Shown here in pieces: positions 24,391 through 34,548 of a stretch of DNA of 64,000 bases. Source of the DNA: Salinisphaera sp052044135 (GTDB lineage: Bacteria; Pseudomonadota; Gammaproteobacteria; Nevskiales; Salinisphaeraceae); NCBI RefSeq assembly GCF_052044135.1, contig NZ_JBQDYF010000010.1, forward strand, positions 83,033 to 147,032, in the 5' to 3' direction. The first letter of the stretch is position 1. Each line of letters begins with the position of its first letter. The notes beneath the pieces were generated by a model. That model had not been told where the DNA came from. It did not search any database and saw only the letters and a program-made list of their open reading frames with translations. The translations under genes and the position numbers were made by a program.

Positions 24391-27300
24391 GTGGTCGAAT
24401 GTCCAGATGATATCGCCGCCGGTGGCCTGGCTGCTCGATGAGGTCTCGAGTGTCCAGTGCGACGACAGGGTATAACGCATGGTGACCGTGGAGACCTGGT
24501 CGAACAGGCCGAGGCCGTAGCCGATATACAATTTCGGCGACAGGTACTTGCCGACCGTAAACGCGGCTTCGCTGCTGCTCTTGCCGGCGCCGGCGCCGAT
24601 ACCGACATTGTCCAGCCCCAGCTTGTTGCCGATGCTCTGCAATACCTTGTTGCCGCGAGAGGAGCCCAGCGCCAGCGCGGCCCGGGCGACCAGACTCGAC
24701 TGCTGCCCATTGGTGGCGTTCAGTGGCCGGCCGAGCAACAGCCAGGACAGCTGTTCCGACTGGGTCATCGATGGATCAGAGAAGAGTTCGAGCTTCGGGT
24801 TCTTGATGCTGCCATGCACGTGCACGCCCACCGTCACGTCCTTGGTCGGGTAGCGGGCGGCCTTGATATCGACGCCGGGCTCGCTGACCGGGCCGCCGGC
24901 GAACACGATCTTGCCCTTCTGGATATCCAGATTCTGGCCGTAGGCCTGGTAGGAGCCCTTGGTGATCTGGATCGCCCCGGTACCGGTCGGCTCGTTGCCG
25001 GGCTGTTGGACCACGCGTAGGTTGCCCCCCAGATCGGCCTTCAGGCCAAAACCATCGATATGTACTTTCTTGCCGAGGATAACGTTCACGTCGGCATGAA
25101 TGGCGCGTGCCGCGGCCTGGGTGGCCGGCGCCTTGTGGGTGACGATGACCTGATCGGACGACGGCGTGGTCACCCCCGAGGCCGGCAGGTTCTTCGGCGT
25201 AATCGCGGCCTGGGGAATGGTCACACTGCCGCTGACGTTCACGCGCGCGGGGGTGACGGCGACCTTGAGATCCGGGCTGACATACGCCGTCACATCGGGG
25301 ATGTGGACAATCTGGAAATGATCGCCCTTGATCGCCAGATTGACGGTCTGCCCGCGATCGGCCAGCGGCATTTTGCCATTGACGTTGAGCGTGCCGCCAC
25401 CGGACTTGGCCGCCGCGGTGATGTCGATGGCGTTCCCCCGGCCCTGGGCCGCCAGACTCACGTCGGTCAGCGTCAGCCCGGGCGTAACGAGAACGACCCT
25501 GGATGCATCCAGCCCCATACGGCCGCGCACGGTCGGTTTGGCGAGCGTCCCGCCAAGCCGCATGTCGCCGGCGAAATGGCCGTCGAAGGTATCCACCTGG
25601 GACGAAAGCTTGGTGAGGAAATCCATCGATGCAAGGCCGATATGCAGTTGGCCATGCAACGGATGCTGTATCAGGCTGCCGGATCCGGGGGCGACATGGG
25701 CCTGCGCACGAATGCCGTCGCTGCCGGCCAGCGGCAGGTCGATGTCGGCGTCCAGCCCGTTGTTGGCCATCTTCGCCTTGATATGGCCGGGCTGCATGTC
25801 GAGCACCTTGACCCGCTCGGCCTGGGCGTTGGCCATGCTGACCGTCCCTGCCGAGGTCTGCAGATTGGCGTTGACCTGGGGCGTACCGCCCGTAGGCAGC
25901 TTGGCGTCGACCTGGCCCGAGACCGACCCGGTGACCTTCAGACCCGCGGGGAAGAAGTGCTTGGCATAGTCGTAGTTGAAATCGGAGAGTTTGACGTGGC
26001 CCTTGCTGCGCTTGGCGTCGTGACTGCCGGTCAGGCACAGGCGGGCACTACCCGAGGTCAGGCAGGCGTTGTCGATCGACTGGGCCTTGGCCGAAACGGC
26101 CCCCGAAGCCGGCGAGGCCAGCGACCAGGGCGCAAGCTTGCCGTAACCGGCGGTCAGGTGGCGCAGCGTGAACTGCTCGCGGTAGCTTTTCTTGTTCAGT
26201 GAACCCGTCAGCGCCAGGTCGGCCTTGGCCGTGTCGCTGTCCAGCTTCAACGACAAACGATGCTTGGCCGGCGTGCCATCGAGATTCAGCGCGACCTTGC
26301 GGATCTTCTGGCCGGAGGCGTCGATCCCGTGCACGGCCAGATCGAGCCTGGACTGCGTCGCCCCCGACCAATCGACTCTGGCATTCATGTCGGCGGATGC
26401 CACCTTGTCGCCGTAGGCATTGAGATGGCGCGCGGTGAGCTTGGCGGTGATGTCCGGTGCCTTGAAGCGACCGGACACGTGCCCGTCGGTCTGCAGACTG
26501 CCGGCCAGCCCCGGCATGATCGTCGACAGATCGGTCGAGTGAACCGACCACTGCCCGTCCAGCTTGGCGTTGGGCGTCCAGCCGAAGGTGCCGTTGACGT
26601 CGGCCTTGGCCGCGCCGGAGACCAGATGCAGCATATCGACGTGGACGTGATTCCCCAGATACCGGGCTTTGGCCTTCAGGTCCAGCGGCTGGTGACGCAG
26701 GCTGCCATGAGCGGTCAGCGATTTCAGATCCGCATGGATCTGCTGGCCGACCCGGGTGGCGGTGACGTCGAGATTGAGATTGAAGTCGCCCGGGACGTTG
26801 GCCACGATCGCGCCCGGATTGATATGGCGGCCTTGCAAGTGGGCACTCACGTCGAGCTTGGGCGACCACTGCGTCCGGGCGTGGCCGGTGATATGCCCGG
26901 GCCCACCAGAAATATCCAGCGACTTCAAATCGAACGCTTTCATGCTGCCGGAACCCTGGGCGGCAAGCTTGCCCCGGGTCTGCCCGATCACCTGCCAGAC
27001 CAGGTTGGTATTCAGGTCGTAGTGGTCGAGACTGCCGGTCAGCCGGACCTTCCCGTGGCCGGACTTGTACGCTGGCTTGGCTGACAACGGCCAGGCCAGA
27101 TTCGACCAGTTCACGGTCAGATCCATCTTGTTGCCGCTGGCCATGGCGATCGTCCCGTTGGCCGTGAGCTGGCCGTGGGTGGCCGGCACGCCGATCTTGA
27201 GACCGTGGATGTCGACAGCCTTGGGCGTGTAGTGCAGGCCGCCGTCCAGCGTTGCCTTGCCATAGTCGGCGCTGTCGACGTGGCCCGACAGCTGCACCCC

Positions 27301-28254
27301 GAGATCGTCGACCGGGCCCTTGGCCTTGATGTCGGCGTCGGCGGCGATCTGTGGCAGTGTCTTGCTGATCGCTTGGGTCTTCACGCCATGAGCCTGGAGC
27401 TCGGCGTCGATGGTCGGTCTGGACAGGGCGTCAGTGACGTGGCCGTTGAGCTTGAGGTTGTAAGGCGCGGCGACGTTGGCGGCCAGCTTCAGGTCATCGA
27501 GTTTGCCGGTGATTTCGGCGGTGGCCGACAGCGGCGCATAGTGGGGCAGGCGCACATCCACCCTGGCGTGCAGCTTGGTGTTGTAGCCGCTGTTGGGCGT
27601 AACCGCAGCATGCGCGTCGAGGTCGAACATCGGGCCATGCCCGGTCAAGGACTTGATGCGCCACTGGGCCCTGGCAAGGCGAGCACCGGTTAATTGCAGG
27701 CGATCGACCTTCACCGGTTTGGCCTTGGGCGCGGTGATGGCCGTGACGTGGGTCACCGCCACCCGATCCACGATCACCGTGACGGGCAGATGGATCCGCT
27801 TCGGCATGGAGAACGGCTGGCTCGTTTGCCTGGATTGTTTCGGCGTCGCCTTGGTGACGGTGTAATCGACGTTATGCACGTCCAGATGCTTGATATGGAC
27901 GGTCCGGTGCCAGATGGCCGAGAAGTCCATATCGAAATCGATCGAGCCGATATGCACTTTCATGGCATCGGTATCGTAATCGACGCCCTTGATGTGCAGC
28001 GGCCCGATCAGCCGGCCCTTGACCGAGGCGATATGGATATCGGCAGGCATGAACCGTTCGGCCTGATGCCAGGCGAATTCGGTGCCGCTGCGCGTACCGC
28101 CGACCCAGCAGACCAGGCCCGCCAGAACCAGAACCAGGACGAGCAGCACCAGCAGCGCCCACTTGAGCACGCGCCAGACACGCGAACGCCGGCGGCGCGG
28201 CCTGTTCGGTTCCGGTTGGCGCGTCTGTTCGGCGCTGTCTTGCGACTCACTCAC
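24388..28254 (-). CDS. tamB: Translocation and assembly module protein TamB
   Basis: 1288-aa inner-membrane-anchored, periplasm-spanning AsmA-like protein. In relatives it forms a hydrophobic groove for anterograde phospholipid transport and helps outer-membrane autotransporters with TamA. One transmembrane anchor (about residues 26-48, WALLVLLVLVLVLAG) follows a basic cytoplasmic head. The body is a long run of repetitive beta strands, and the C-terminal DUF490-type domain includes YLSPKLYIGYGLGLFDQVST and ends DIIWTFDH. The start is GTG at 28254 and overlaps the tamA stop by 4 nt (GTGA), giving coupled translation. Confidence 0.94.
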   Translation of the reverse strand: MSESQDSAEQTRQPEPNRPRRRRSRVWRVLKWALLVLLVLVLVLAGLVCWVGGTRSGTEFAWHQAERFMPADIHIASVKGRLIGPLHIKGVDYDTDAMKVHIGSIDFDMDFSAIWHRTVHIKHLDVHNVDYTVTKATPKQSRQTSQPFSMPKRIHLPVTVIVDRVAVTHVTAITAPKAKPVKVDRLQLTGARLARAQWRIKSLTGHGPMFDLDAHAAVTPNSGYNTKLHARVDVRLPHYAPLSATAEITGKLDDLKLAANVAAPYNLKLNGHVTDALSRPTIDAELQAHGVKTQAISKTLPQIAADADIKAKGPVDDLGVQLSGHVDSADYGKATLDGGLHYTPKAVDIHGLKIGVPATHGQLTANGTIAMASGNKMDLTVNWSNLAWPLSAKPAYKSGHGKVRLTGSLDHYDLNTNLVWQVIGQTRGKLAAQGSGSMKAFDLKSLDISGGPGHITGHARTQWSPKLDVSAHLQGRHINPGAIVANVPGDFNLNLDVTATRVGQQIHADLKSLTAHGSLRHQPLDLKAKARYLGNHVHVDMLHLVSGAAKADVNGTFGWTPNAKLDGQWSVHSTDLSTIMPGLAGSLQTDGHVSGRFKAPDITAKLTARHLNAYGDKVASADMNARVDWSGATQSRLDLAVHGIDASGQKIRKVALNLDGTPAKHRLSLKLDSDTAKADLALTGSLNKKSYREQFTLRHLTAGYGKLAPWSLASPASGAVSAKAQSIDNACLTSGSARLCLTGSHDAKRSKGHVKLSDFNYDYAKHFFPAGLKVTGSVSGQVDAKLPTGGTPQVNANLQTSAGTVSMANAQAERVKVLDMQPGHIKAKMANNGLDADIDLPLAGSDGIRAQAHVAPGSGSLIQHPLHGQLHIGLASMDFLTKLSSQVDTFDGHFAGDMRLGGTLAKPTVRGRMGLDASRVVLVTPGLTLTDVSLAAQGRGNAIDITAAAKSGGGTLNVNGKMPLADRGQTVNLAIKGDHFQIVHIPDVTAYVSPDLKVAVTPARVNVSGSVTIPQAAITPKNLPASGVTTPSSDQVIVTHKAPATQAAARAIHADVNVILGKKVHIDGFGLKADLGGNLRVVQQPGNEPTGTGAIQITKGSYQAYGQNLDIQKGKIVFAGGPVSEPGVDIKAARYPTKDVTVGVHVHGSIKNPKLELFSDPSMTQSEQLSWLLLGRPLNATNGQQSSLVARAALALGSSRGNKVLQSIGNKLGLDNVGIGAGAGKSSSEAAFTVGKYLSPKLYIGYGLGLFDQVSTVTMRYTLSSHWTLETSSSSQATGGDIIWTFDH

Positions 28255-30095
28255 AGATCGGGCCCGAGGCTGAAATCGACGCGAACGCTGCTGCTCGAGT
28301 GATTCAATGGATGGGCCACATCAAGCCGCACCATGCCCACCGGCGACCCCCAGCGGAAACCGATACCGACACCTTTCCTGAACGAGAAGTTGCTGATGCT
28401 GTTCTCGACATCGCCCGCATCAAAGAAAGCCGCCACACCGAATTTCTTGTAGAAGAACCAGTCCCCCTCGATGCTGCCGGAGGCCAGATAGCGCCCGCCG
28501 ATATCGTGGTTTTTACTGTTGGTCGGACTGATCGACTGATAGGCATAGCCGCGCACGCTACCGGAGCCGCCGGCGAAGAAGCGCTGGGAAGGCGGCACAT
28601 TATTGAAATTGTTGGTCTCGATGGCACCCAACTCGGTGCGCAGCACAAGCCGCGTGGTGGCCGTCATCGGCAGCACCGCATGGCCGGTGAAATCGGCTGA
28701 TACAAAACTCGCGGTCGACAACAGGGCACTGCTGGCGCCATGCACATCCAGCGACAGGCTGACCCCCTTGCGCGTGAACATCATATTGTCAGCTTTCTTC
28801 AATGTGATGTTGTAGCCCGGGTAGAGCAGCGTACTCTGACGGTTGCCTTGCCCCAGACTGTAGTTCTCGCGCTCGATCTTGACATAAGCGCGCTTGCGGC
28901 CAAGGGACCAACTGGTATCGCGCGTGACACCCACACCGTAGATCGTTGACGTGACGTCGCCGAAATCCTGGTTGCTGATCGTGCCGGTGAAGCTGAGCTT
29001 GTCGGTCGTTACATCACCAATCGGGATGTCGTAGGCCGACTGCAGGGTGCGCTGAACCTGCGACAGACGCAGGTTGGTCCGGAACTGGTGGCCATACCGG
29101 TTTATGTGCGGGAACTTCACACCGAGGCCAAGCCGCGGGCCGGTATCGGTGCCGTAGCCAGCGGAGATCTTGTAGCTTTGCCCCTTGCTCGGTTTGGCCT
29201 TGACCGTCACCGGGACACGCAACTCGCCGATCGGTTCCGGCGGATGCCGTGGCGGGTAGATCAGATCATAGAACCAACGATGCAGCGCCGGCGTACGCGT
29301 GGCCTGGTCCCGCGGGGCCTGGATCTCGATCTGGCTGAAGTAGTCGGTATTCGAAAGCGCCAGTTGCAGGTTGATCAACTGCTCGGCGTCGTACGGCTGG
29401 CCCGGTTTGAAAGGCACATAGCGATGCAGAAACTTGTCGTTGAGCAAGTGCTGGTCGAAGGTGACCGGGCCGAAGTAATACCGTTCGCCGGTATCGAGCA
29501 CGAGATCGATCTCGGCGGTGTTGTTCTTCGGGTTGACCCGGATCGCCGACTGGCTGAACTTCGCGTCCAGATAGCCGGCGTTGTAGGCCGCATTGTAGAG
29601 CGCGCTCTTGGTGTCCGAGTACTGGGATTCGACCAGACGCTTGCCTTGGGCCAGCTGGGTCGAATGCAGGGCCTTTTTGACCGCATCCAATCCACGACCG
29701 GGCCCCCGCACGTCGATATTCAGCTTGGTGATCCGGGTCGCCGGCCCGTGCTTGATCTCGAATTTCGCCTTCCAGGTCTTGGAATCACCGCCGGGCTGCT
29801 TCAGCCGCTCGCTGATCCGGGGATTGAAATACCCGTACGGCTGGAGTGCCTGCTTGATCTCTTTCGGTGCCAGTCGATACAGGCGTTTAATCTGATCGGG
29901 CGACCAGGGCTGCTTGTGCTTGCCGGCCACCGACAGCGACTTGCGCACATTGCTCTCGAGCGGGTCGCCGATCCCCTTGATCTTGACGTCCACATCGTCG
30001 GCCAGCGCCCGGGGCACGAGCGCCATCCCGGTGACCCCGATCACGGTAATAAAAATTACTGTTCCAGTATACCAACGCGGGGAACCGTACTTCAC
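28251..30095 (-). CDS. tamA: Outer-membrane assembly factor TamA (Omp85 family)
   Basis: 614-aa outer-membrane protein partner of TamB. A cleaved signal region (through about residue 32, PRALA) leads to POTRA-type repeats (VDVKIKGIGDPLESNVRKSL and later FEIKHGPATRITKLNIDVRG), then the beta-barrel surface-antigen domain with FFAGGSGSVRGYAYQSISP, the conserved Omp85 lid-loop RGY motif. The C-terminus ends FSLGPDL. Upstream of the ATG is a 194-bp gap to the S9 peptidase gene that contains only a GC hairpin (about 30270-30290) near that gene's stop. Confidence 0.93.
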   Translation of the reverse strand: MKYGSPRWYTGTVIFITVIGVTGMALVPRALADDVDVKIKGIGDPLESNVRKSLSVAGKHKQPWSPDQIKRLYRLAPKEIKQALQPYGYFNPRISERLKQPGGDSKTWKAKFEIKHGPATRITKLNIDVRGPGRGLDAVKKALHSTQLAQGKRLVESQYSDTKSALYNAAYNAGYLDAKFSQSAIRVNPKNNTAEIDLVLDTGERYYFGPVTFDQHLLNDKFLHRYVPFKPGQPYDAEQLINLQLALSNTDYFSQIEIQAPRDQATRTPALHRWFYDLIYPPRHPPEPIGELRVPVTVKAKPSKGQSYKISAGYGTDTGPRLGLGVKFPHINRYGHQFRTNLRLSQVQRTLQSAYDIPIGDVTTDKLSFTGTISNQDFGDVTSTIYGVGVTRDTSWSLGRKRAYVKIERENYSLGQGNRQSTLLYPGYNITLKKADNMMFTRKGVSLSLDVHGASSALLSTASFVSADFTGHAVLPMTATTRLVLRTELGAIETNNFNNVPPSQRFFAGGSGSVRGYAYQSISPTNSKNHDIGGRYLASGSIEGDWFFYKKFGVAAFFDAGDVENSISNFSFRKGVGIGFRWGSPVGMVRLDVAHPLNHSSSSVRVDFSLGPDL

Positions 30096-30289
30096 AATGA
30101 CTGCATAGCTTCATGACCGGCCGCTGCGTGCGCAACAAACCCGCTGTAATCAACGACTAACAAACCAGAGCCCAGGAACGAAAAAAACGCTTGTGCGCAA
30201 TCAAGCCTACCCCAGAAGCGGGCCCCATAGCGATACCGTCGACCCCGATTGTGGCCACCGCCGATCACCCGCCCCCGTATCCGGGGGCG

Positions 30290-32224
30290 TCACAGGTCGT
30301 CGAAATTCTCGATCGCCAGCGGCTCGAGATCCTCGACGTCCGAGATCCGCAGCACCCGGCTGTAGAAACTGCGCTCGGCTTCGATCGCGGTCATCACGTT
30401 ATCGGCATTACGAAAACCGTGGCGTTCGGATTCAAAACGCACATAGGCCACCGGCACGCCGCGCTCGGAAAGCGCCGCGACCATGGATTCCGCCTGATCC
30501 GGCGGAACGACCTTGTCCTGGCCGCCCTGCAGGAACAGCACCGGGCAGTCCAGCTGATCGGCATGATACAGCGGCGAACGCGCAATCAATGTCTGTTCGT
30601 CGCGGCCGATCAGGCGTTCCAGATAACGCGATTCGAACTTGTGCGTGGAGGCCAGCAGCCGCTTGAGATCGCCGATGCCATAGTAGCTGGCGCCCGCGGC
30701 CGCCAGGTCGGTGAAGGCCAGCACCGACAGCACGGTATAACCGCCGGCACTCGAGCCGGAAATGACGACGCGCTCGGGATCGATGCGATCGGCCTCGGCC
30801 AGATGGGCGGCGCCGGTCTGGCAATCCTCGACGTCGGCCACGCCCCAGACGCCATCGAGCGCCATTCGATAATCGCGCCCGTATCCCGTACTGCCGCGGT
30901 AATTGACATCGAGCACGGCATAGCCGCGCGATGTCCAGTACTGGATCCGTGCATCGAGCGCCGTGTCGGTCGCGCCGGTGGGGCCGCCGTGGCACTTCAG
31001 AATCAGCGGTGGCCGCTCGTCGGACGGCGCCGTCCAGCGTTCGCTGGACGGGGGATAAAACAGCCCATGCGCGGTATCGCCGTCACCGGTGGGCCAACTC
31101 AGCGGCTCCGGCCGTGACAGGGCCGCGTCGGCCGGCAGACTGTCAGCCGAGCGCAGCACTTCGCCCGAGCCTTCGAAATCCAGGCGCCGGATGTGTTTGG
31201 CGCGCGACGGGCTGGCCGCAACCACGGCGATCCGGTCGCCCAGCGCGGTGATCTGCTCGAAGAAATCGCTATCGTGGCGCAGGCGATGGAACGCGCCGGA
31301 CACCCGATCGACCTCGCCCAGATGCCAGACGCCCGCCTGGGTGAGCAACGCGAACAGGCGGCCATCGTCGGTGAAGTCGTAGGTTGACTGGCCAAACACC
31401 CACTGCGGCACACCGAACTCACCGCGTTCGGCCGTCAGCGCCTCGAAACCGGCGGCGCCGACACGCTCGCGATGAATATTCCACCAGTTGTCAATGTCGG
31501 CGACGATATGCAGACGACCGTCTGGATCGAACACCGGCCCGAACAATGAAATGTCGTCCGGTTGCCACAACGGCTGCGGCTCGCCGACATGGCCGTCATC
31601 ATCGATCGACGCCTGCCATAGCTCACTGACATCCCAGGGCATGTTCGGGTGATTCCAGGCCAGCCACACCAGACGATCGCAAGCCGGCGCCAGACGCGGG
31701 CTGGCATAGAAATCATGGCCCGAGGCGAGGGTATGCACACGGCCATCGCGATGCACACTCACGACGCGGGCCACCGGTTCGTCGAGCGACTCGCCCAGAT
31801 CCTCGGCGATGGCGATCAGGCGGCCGAATCGCGCGTCGTACTGCAGATCGGCGAAGCGCATCTCGGCCTCGGGGTCGGTGATCGCCGACAGATGCCCGTC
31901 CGGGTCCCGCATCCAGATCGCCTGGTCGGCCGCATTGACGAACCATATGAAACCGGCGTGGACGGCGAACGCGCCGCCGCCGTACTCGTACACCGAGCTA
32001 CGCGCCGAAGCCGGCGCCTCCAGACAGGAGACCGCGCCATGCTCGGATAACGTCATGATCGTATTGCGGCCGGCTTCCTCGGGCCGGCTTTCCAGCCAGT
32101 ACAGACGCGGACCTTCGGCGGCGCCGCGATCGACGCTCAGATCGGCAAACTTGCGGCCGGCAGCCGCGACATGGGCCGCGGAGATCGAGGACGGCCAACT
32201 CCCATAGGGGCGAATCGGTTTCAT
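30290..32224 (-). CDS. S9 family prolyl oligopeptidase-type serine peptidase
   Basis: 644-aa cytoplasmic peptidase. The first two-thirds form a beta-propeller-like region. The C-terminal alpha/beta hydrolase domain has PPLILKCHGGPTG, then GSTGYGRDYR, the nucleophile motif VISGSSAGGYTVL (about residue 498), the acid in QGGQDKVVPPDQAE and the histidine in ESERHGFRNADN. It resembles acylaminoacyl-peptidase/dipeptidyl-peptidase-like S9 members; specificity cannot be told. Its ATG overlaps the stop of the NRDE gene by 4 nt. No signal peptide is visible. Confidence 0.92.
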   Translation of the reverse strand: MKPIRPYGSWPSSISAAHVAAAGRKFADLSVDRGAAEGPRLYWLESRPEEAGRNTIMTLSEHGAVSCLEAPASARSSVYEYGGGAFAVHAGFIWFVNAADQAIWMRDPDGHLSAITDPEAEMRFADLQYDARFGRLIAIAEDLGESLDEPVARVVSVHRDGRVHTLASGHDFYASPRLAPACDRLVWLAWNHPNMPWDVSELWQASIDDDGHVGEPQPLWQPDDISLFGPVFDPDGRLHIVADIDNWWNIHRERVGAAGFEALTAERGEFGVPQWVFGQSTYDFTDDGRLFALLTQAGVWHLGEVDRVSGAFHRLRHDSDFFEQITALGDRIAVVAASPSRAKHIRRLDFEGSGEVLRSADSLPADAALSRPEPLSWPTGDGDTAHGLFYPPSSERWTAPSDERPPLILKCHGGPTGATDTALDARIQYWTSRGYAVLDVNYRGSTGYGRDYRMALDGVWGVADVEDCQTGAAHLAEADRIDPERVVISGSSAGGYTVLSVLAFTDLAAAGASYYGIGDLKRLLASTHKFESRYLERLIGRDEQTLIARSPLYHADQLDCPVLFLQGGQDKVVPPDQAESMVAALSERGVPVAYVRFESERHGFRNADNVMTAIEAERSFYSRVLRISDVEDLEPLAIENFDDL

Positions 32225-32997
32225 GTGGAACCAACAGACCAGGATTGATGTATACGGTGCACCGGTTGGCCCTGCTGAGCAAAGCCACGCTCGTAAAAAT
32301 GCACCATACCGTCAGCGTCGCGCTGGATCACGGTCGAAGCGCGCGTGCCGTAGTGTTCGCCGGCGATGAAGGGCGGCGACAGGAATCGTTCCTGCGCCCG
32401 CGGCACGCCGGTATCCGGTAGCTCGGATTCGGCCGCGGCCGTGCGATCGGCCAGCAGATCGAACAGGGGTTCGGCCCCCGTGTCGCCGTCGGCGAGGCGC
32501 TGCACCATGCCTTGTTCCGCGCGTTCGGTCTTGGGCCACCGTTCGCCCCAGTGGCCGTTGGAGACCGCGAAGATACCCGGCGGCAGATCGCGCACGCCGG
32601 CGCTGTCGCGATTGGACACAAAGCAAAGCCGCGCCGGATCGGCCACCAACAGGTTGAAAGGGCCATACGCGGCGCCGATCTCGGCCACCCGCTCGGCCCA
32701 GTCGCGCGCGCCGATGTCGGCAGCGAAATAATCGGCGACCAGTGACCCGCGCGACCGCAGGTCGGTGGCGACAGGCGCGCCCGGTTCGCGCACGTTGGTC
32801 ACGGCCGCGACACGGCCGCGGCGGTCCGCACCACACCAGGTGCCGCCGGCCCGCAGGTCACGCCCGGCGAACAGGTCCGGCGGTGTCTGCCACCAGTGGG
32901 CGGCCTCGGTCGGTCGCTCGTAGAATTCGTCCCGGTTGGCCGCGAATAGCAAGGGGCAGGCCGGGTCGACCTGCCAGGCCAGAGCGATCAGACACAT
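32221..32997 (-). CDS. NRDE family (TANGO2-like) protein
   Basis: 258-aa protein with the hallmark ANRDEFYERPT near residues 20-30, preceded by MCLIALAWQ with the N-terminal cysteine at position 2, and followed by LFAGRDLRAGGTWCG and RVAAVTNVREPG. This N-terminal-Cys layout suggests an Ntn-hydrolase fold. Animal TANGO2 relatives are linked to lipid or heme handling, but the bacterial role is unknown. First gene of a two-gene operon with the S9 peptidase (4-nt overlap). Confidence 0.88.
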   Translation of the reverse strand: MCLIALAWQVDPACPLLFAANRDEFYERPTEAAHWWQTPPDLFAGRDLRAGGTWCGADRRGRVAAVTNVREPGAPVATDLRSRGSLVADYFAADIGARDWAERVAEIGAAYGPFNLLVADPARLCFVSNRDSAGVRDLPPGIFAVSNGHWGERWPKTERAEQGMVQRLADGDTGAEPLFDLLADRTAAAESELPDTGVPRAQERFLSPPFIAGEHYGTRASTVIQRDADGMVHFYERGFAQQGQPVHRIHQSWSVGST

Positions 32998-33060
32998 GGG
33001 TCCTCGCCATTGATCGATTCACAGGGCGACGACGCTATCACGCCCGCATGCCCGACCGGA

Positions 33061-34548
33061 TCAGGCGGACTCATCCGACAGCGACAATTCCTTGATCTTT
33101 CGGGTCAGGGTATTCCGGCCCCAGCCGAGCAACCGGGCCGCTTCCTGGCGATGACCGTCGGTATGGGCCAGTGCTGCGCGAATCATGACCCGCTCCAGCC
33201 GCGGTATGGCTTCGTCGAGCAGATGATCGGCGCCGGCCGCCAGGCGCTCGTCGGCCCAGCTCGACAGTTGCGCGTCCCAGTCGCTTGGCACCCCGGGCTG
33301 GCCGGGCGCGGTGTCGGGCGCGGGCGCGGCGCTGCTCTCGGCGCCGAAACCCATGGCCGACGGCGTCTCCGCGGCGTCGGCGCGCGGGCGCAATTCGATC
33401 GGCAGGTCGTCGAGCACCACTTCCCGGCCGGGCGCCATGACGGTCAGCCAGCGGCAGAGGTTTTCCAGTTCGCGCACATTGCCGGCCCAGTCGAGCCCGG
33501 TCAGGTATTCGCTGGCACCGCGGGACAGCGTCTTGACCTCCATGTCGAGTTCCCGCGCGGCACGCCCAAGGAAGAAGTTCAGCAGCAGGGGGATATCCTC
33601 GCGACGCTCGCGCAACGGCGGCACGCGCAGCCGGATCACGTTCAGGCGATGAAACAGATCCTCGCGGAAATGGCCGCGCTTGACCTCGGCTTCGAGGTTC
33701 TGATTGGTCGCGGCAATGATGCGGACATCGACCTTGACCCCGACGTGACCGCCCACCCGATAGAACTGCCCATCCTGCAGCACGCGCAGCAAGCGGGTCT
33801 GCAGATCGGCCGGCATATCGCCGATTTCATCGAGAAACAGCGTGCCGCCATGGGCCTGCTCGAAACGCCCGCGGCGTTGACTGGCGGCGCCGGTGAACGC
33901 ACCTTTCTCGTGGCCGAAGAACTCGGATTCCATCAACTCCTTCGGAATCGCGGCCGTATTGACTGCGATGAACGGCCGGTCGGCCCGGGGGCTGTGTTCA
34001 TGCAGGGCATGCGCGACCAACTCCTTGCCGGTACCGGATTCACCGGTGATCAACACCGTGATATTGGAGGCCGACAGGCGCCCGATGGCGCGAAACACCT
34101 CCTGCATGGCCGGCGCTTCGCCGATGATGGTCGACTCGGCCGGCGCGCGCGATCCCGTCTTGTCGGCGGCACCGGTCTCGTCGGCGAGCATGGCGGCGCG
34201 CTGGACCAGTTCGACCGCCTCGTCCAGGTCGAATGGTTTGGGCAGATATTCGAACGCGCCGCCGCGGTAGGACGACACCGCCGAATCCAGATCCGAGTGC
34301 GCGGTGATGATGATGACCGGCAGCTGCGGCTGCACCGCATGCACCCGTTCCAGCAGATCCAGTCCGGAAATGCCGGGCATGCGAATATCGGTGAGCAGGA
34401 CGTCCGGCACGTTGTCTTCGATGGCGTCGAGCAACTCGGCGCCGCCGGGAAAACAGACCACATCGATCGAGGCGGCCTTCAGCGCGCGCTCAAGCACCCA
34501 GCGGATCGATTCGTCATCATCGACGACCCAGGCAGTGAGTTCAGCCAT
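33061..34548 (-). CDS. ntrC: Nitrogen regulation response regulator NtrC (sigma-54 activator)
   Basis: 495-aa transcription factor. The receiver domain has acidic DDDE at the start and phosphoacceptor D54 in LLTDIRMPG. The central AAA+ domain includes Walker A (GESGTGKE), the sigma-54 contact loop EKGAFTGA and Walker B-like GTLFLDEIGDMP. The C-terminal Fis-type helix-turn-helix is GHRQEAARLLGWGRNTLTRKIKEL. It activates nitrogen-limitation genes, presumably including glnA 3 kb away, whose upstream region shows matching sites. It overlaps ntrB by 8 nt. Confidence 0.96.
   Translation of the reverse strand: MAELTAWVVDDDESIRWVLERALKAASIDVVCFPGGAELLDAIEDNVPDVLLTDIRMPGISGLDLLERVHAVQPQLPVIIITAHSDLDSAVSSYRGGAFEYLPKPFDLDEAVELVQRAAMLADETGAADKTGSRAPAESTIIGEAPAMQEVFRAIGRLSASNITVLITGESGTGKELVAHALHEHSPRADRPFIAVNTAAIPKELMESEFFGHEKGAFTGAASQRRGRFEQAHGGTLFLDEIGDMPADLQTRLLRVLQDGQFYRVGGHVGVKVDVRIIAATNQNLEAEVKRGHFREDLFHRLNVIRLRVPPLRERREDIPLLLNFFLGRAARELDMEVKTLSRGASEYLTGLDWAGNVRELENLCRWLTVMAPGREVVLDDLPIELRPRADAAETPSAMGFGAESSAAPAPDTAPGQPGVPSDWDAQLSSWADERLAAGADHLLDEAIPRLERVMIRAALAHTDGHRQEAARLLGWGRNTLTRKIKELSLSDESA

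Noticed and set aside
32212..32227. Fourth parS-like site at the start of the S9 peptidase gene
   Set aside because: GGTTTCATGTGGAACC has three departures from the consensus, including both ends, and overlaps a start codon; too weak.
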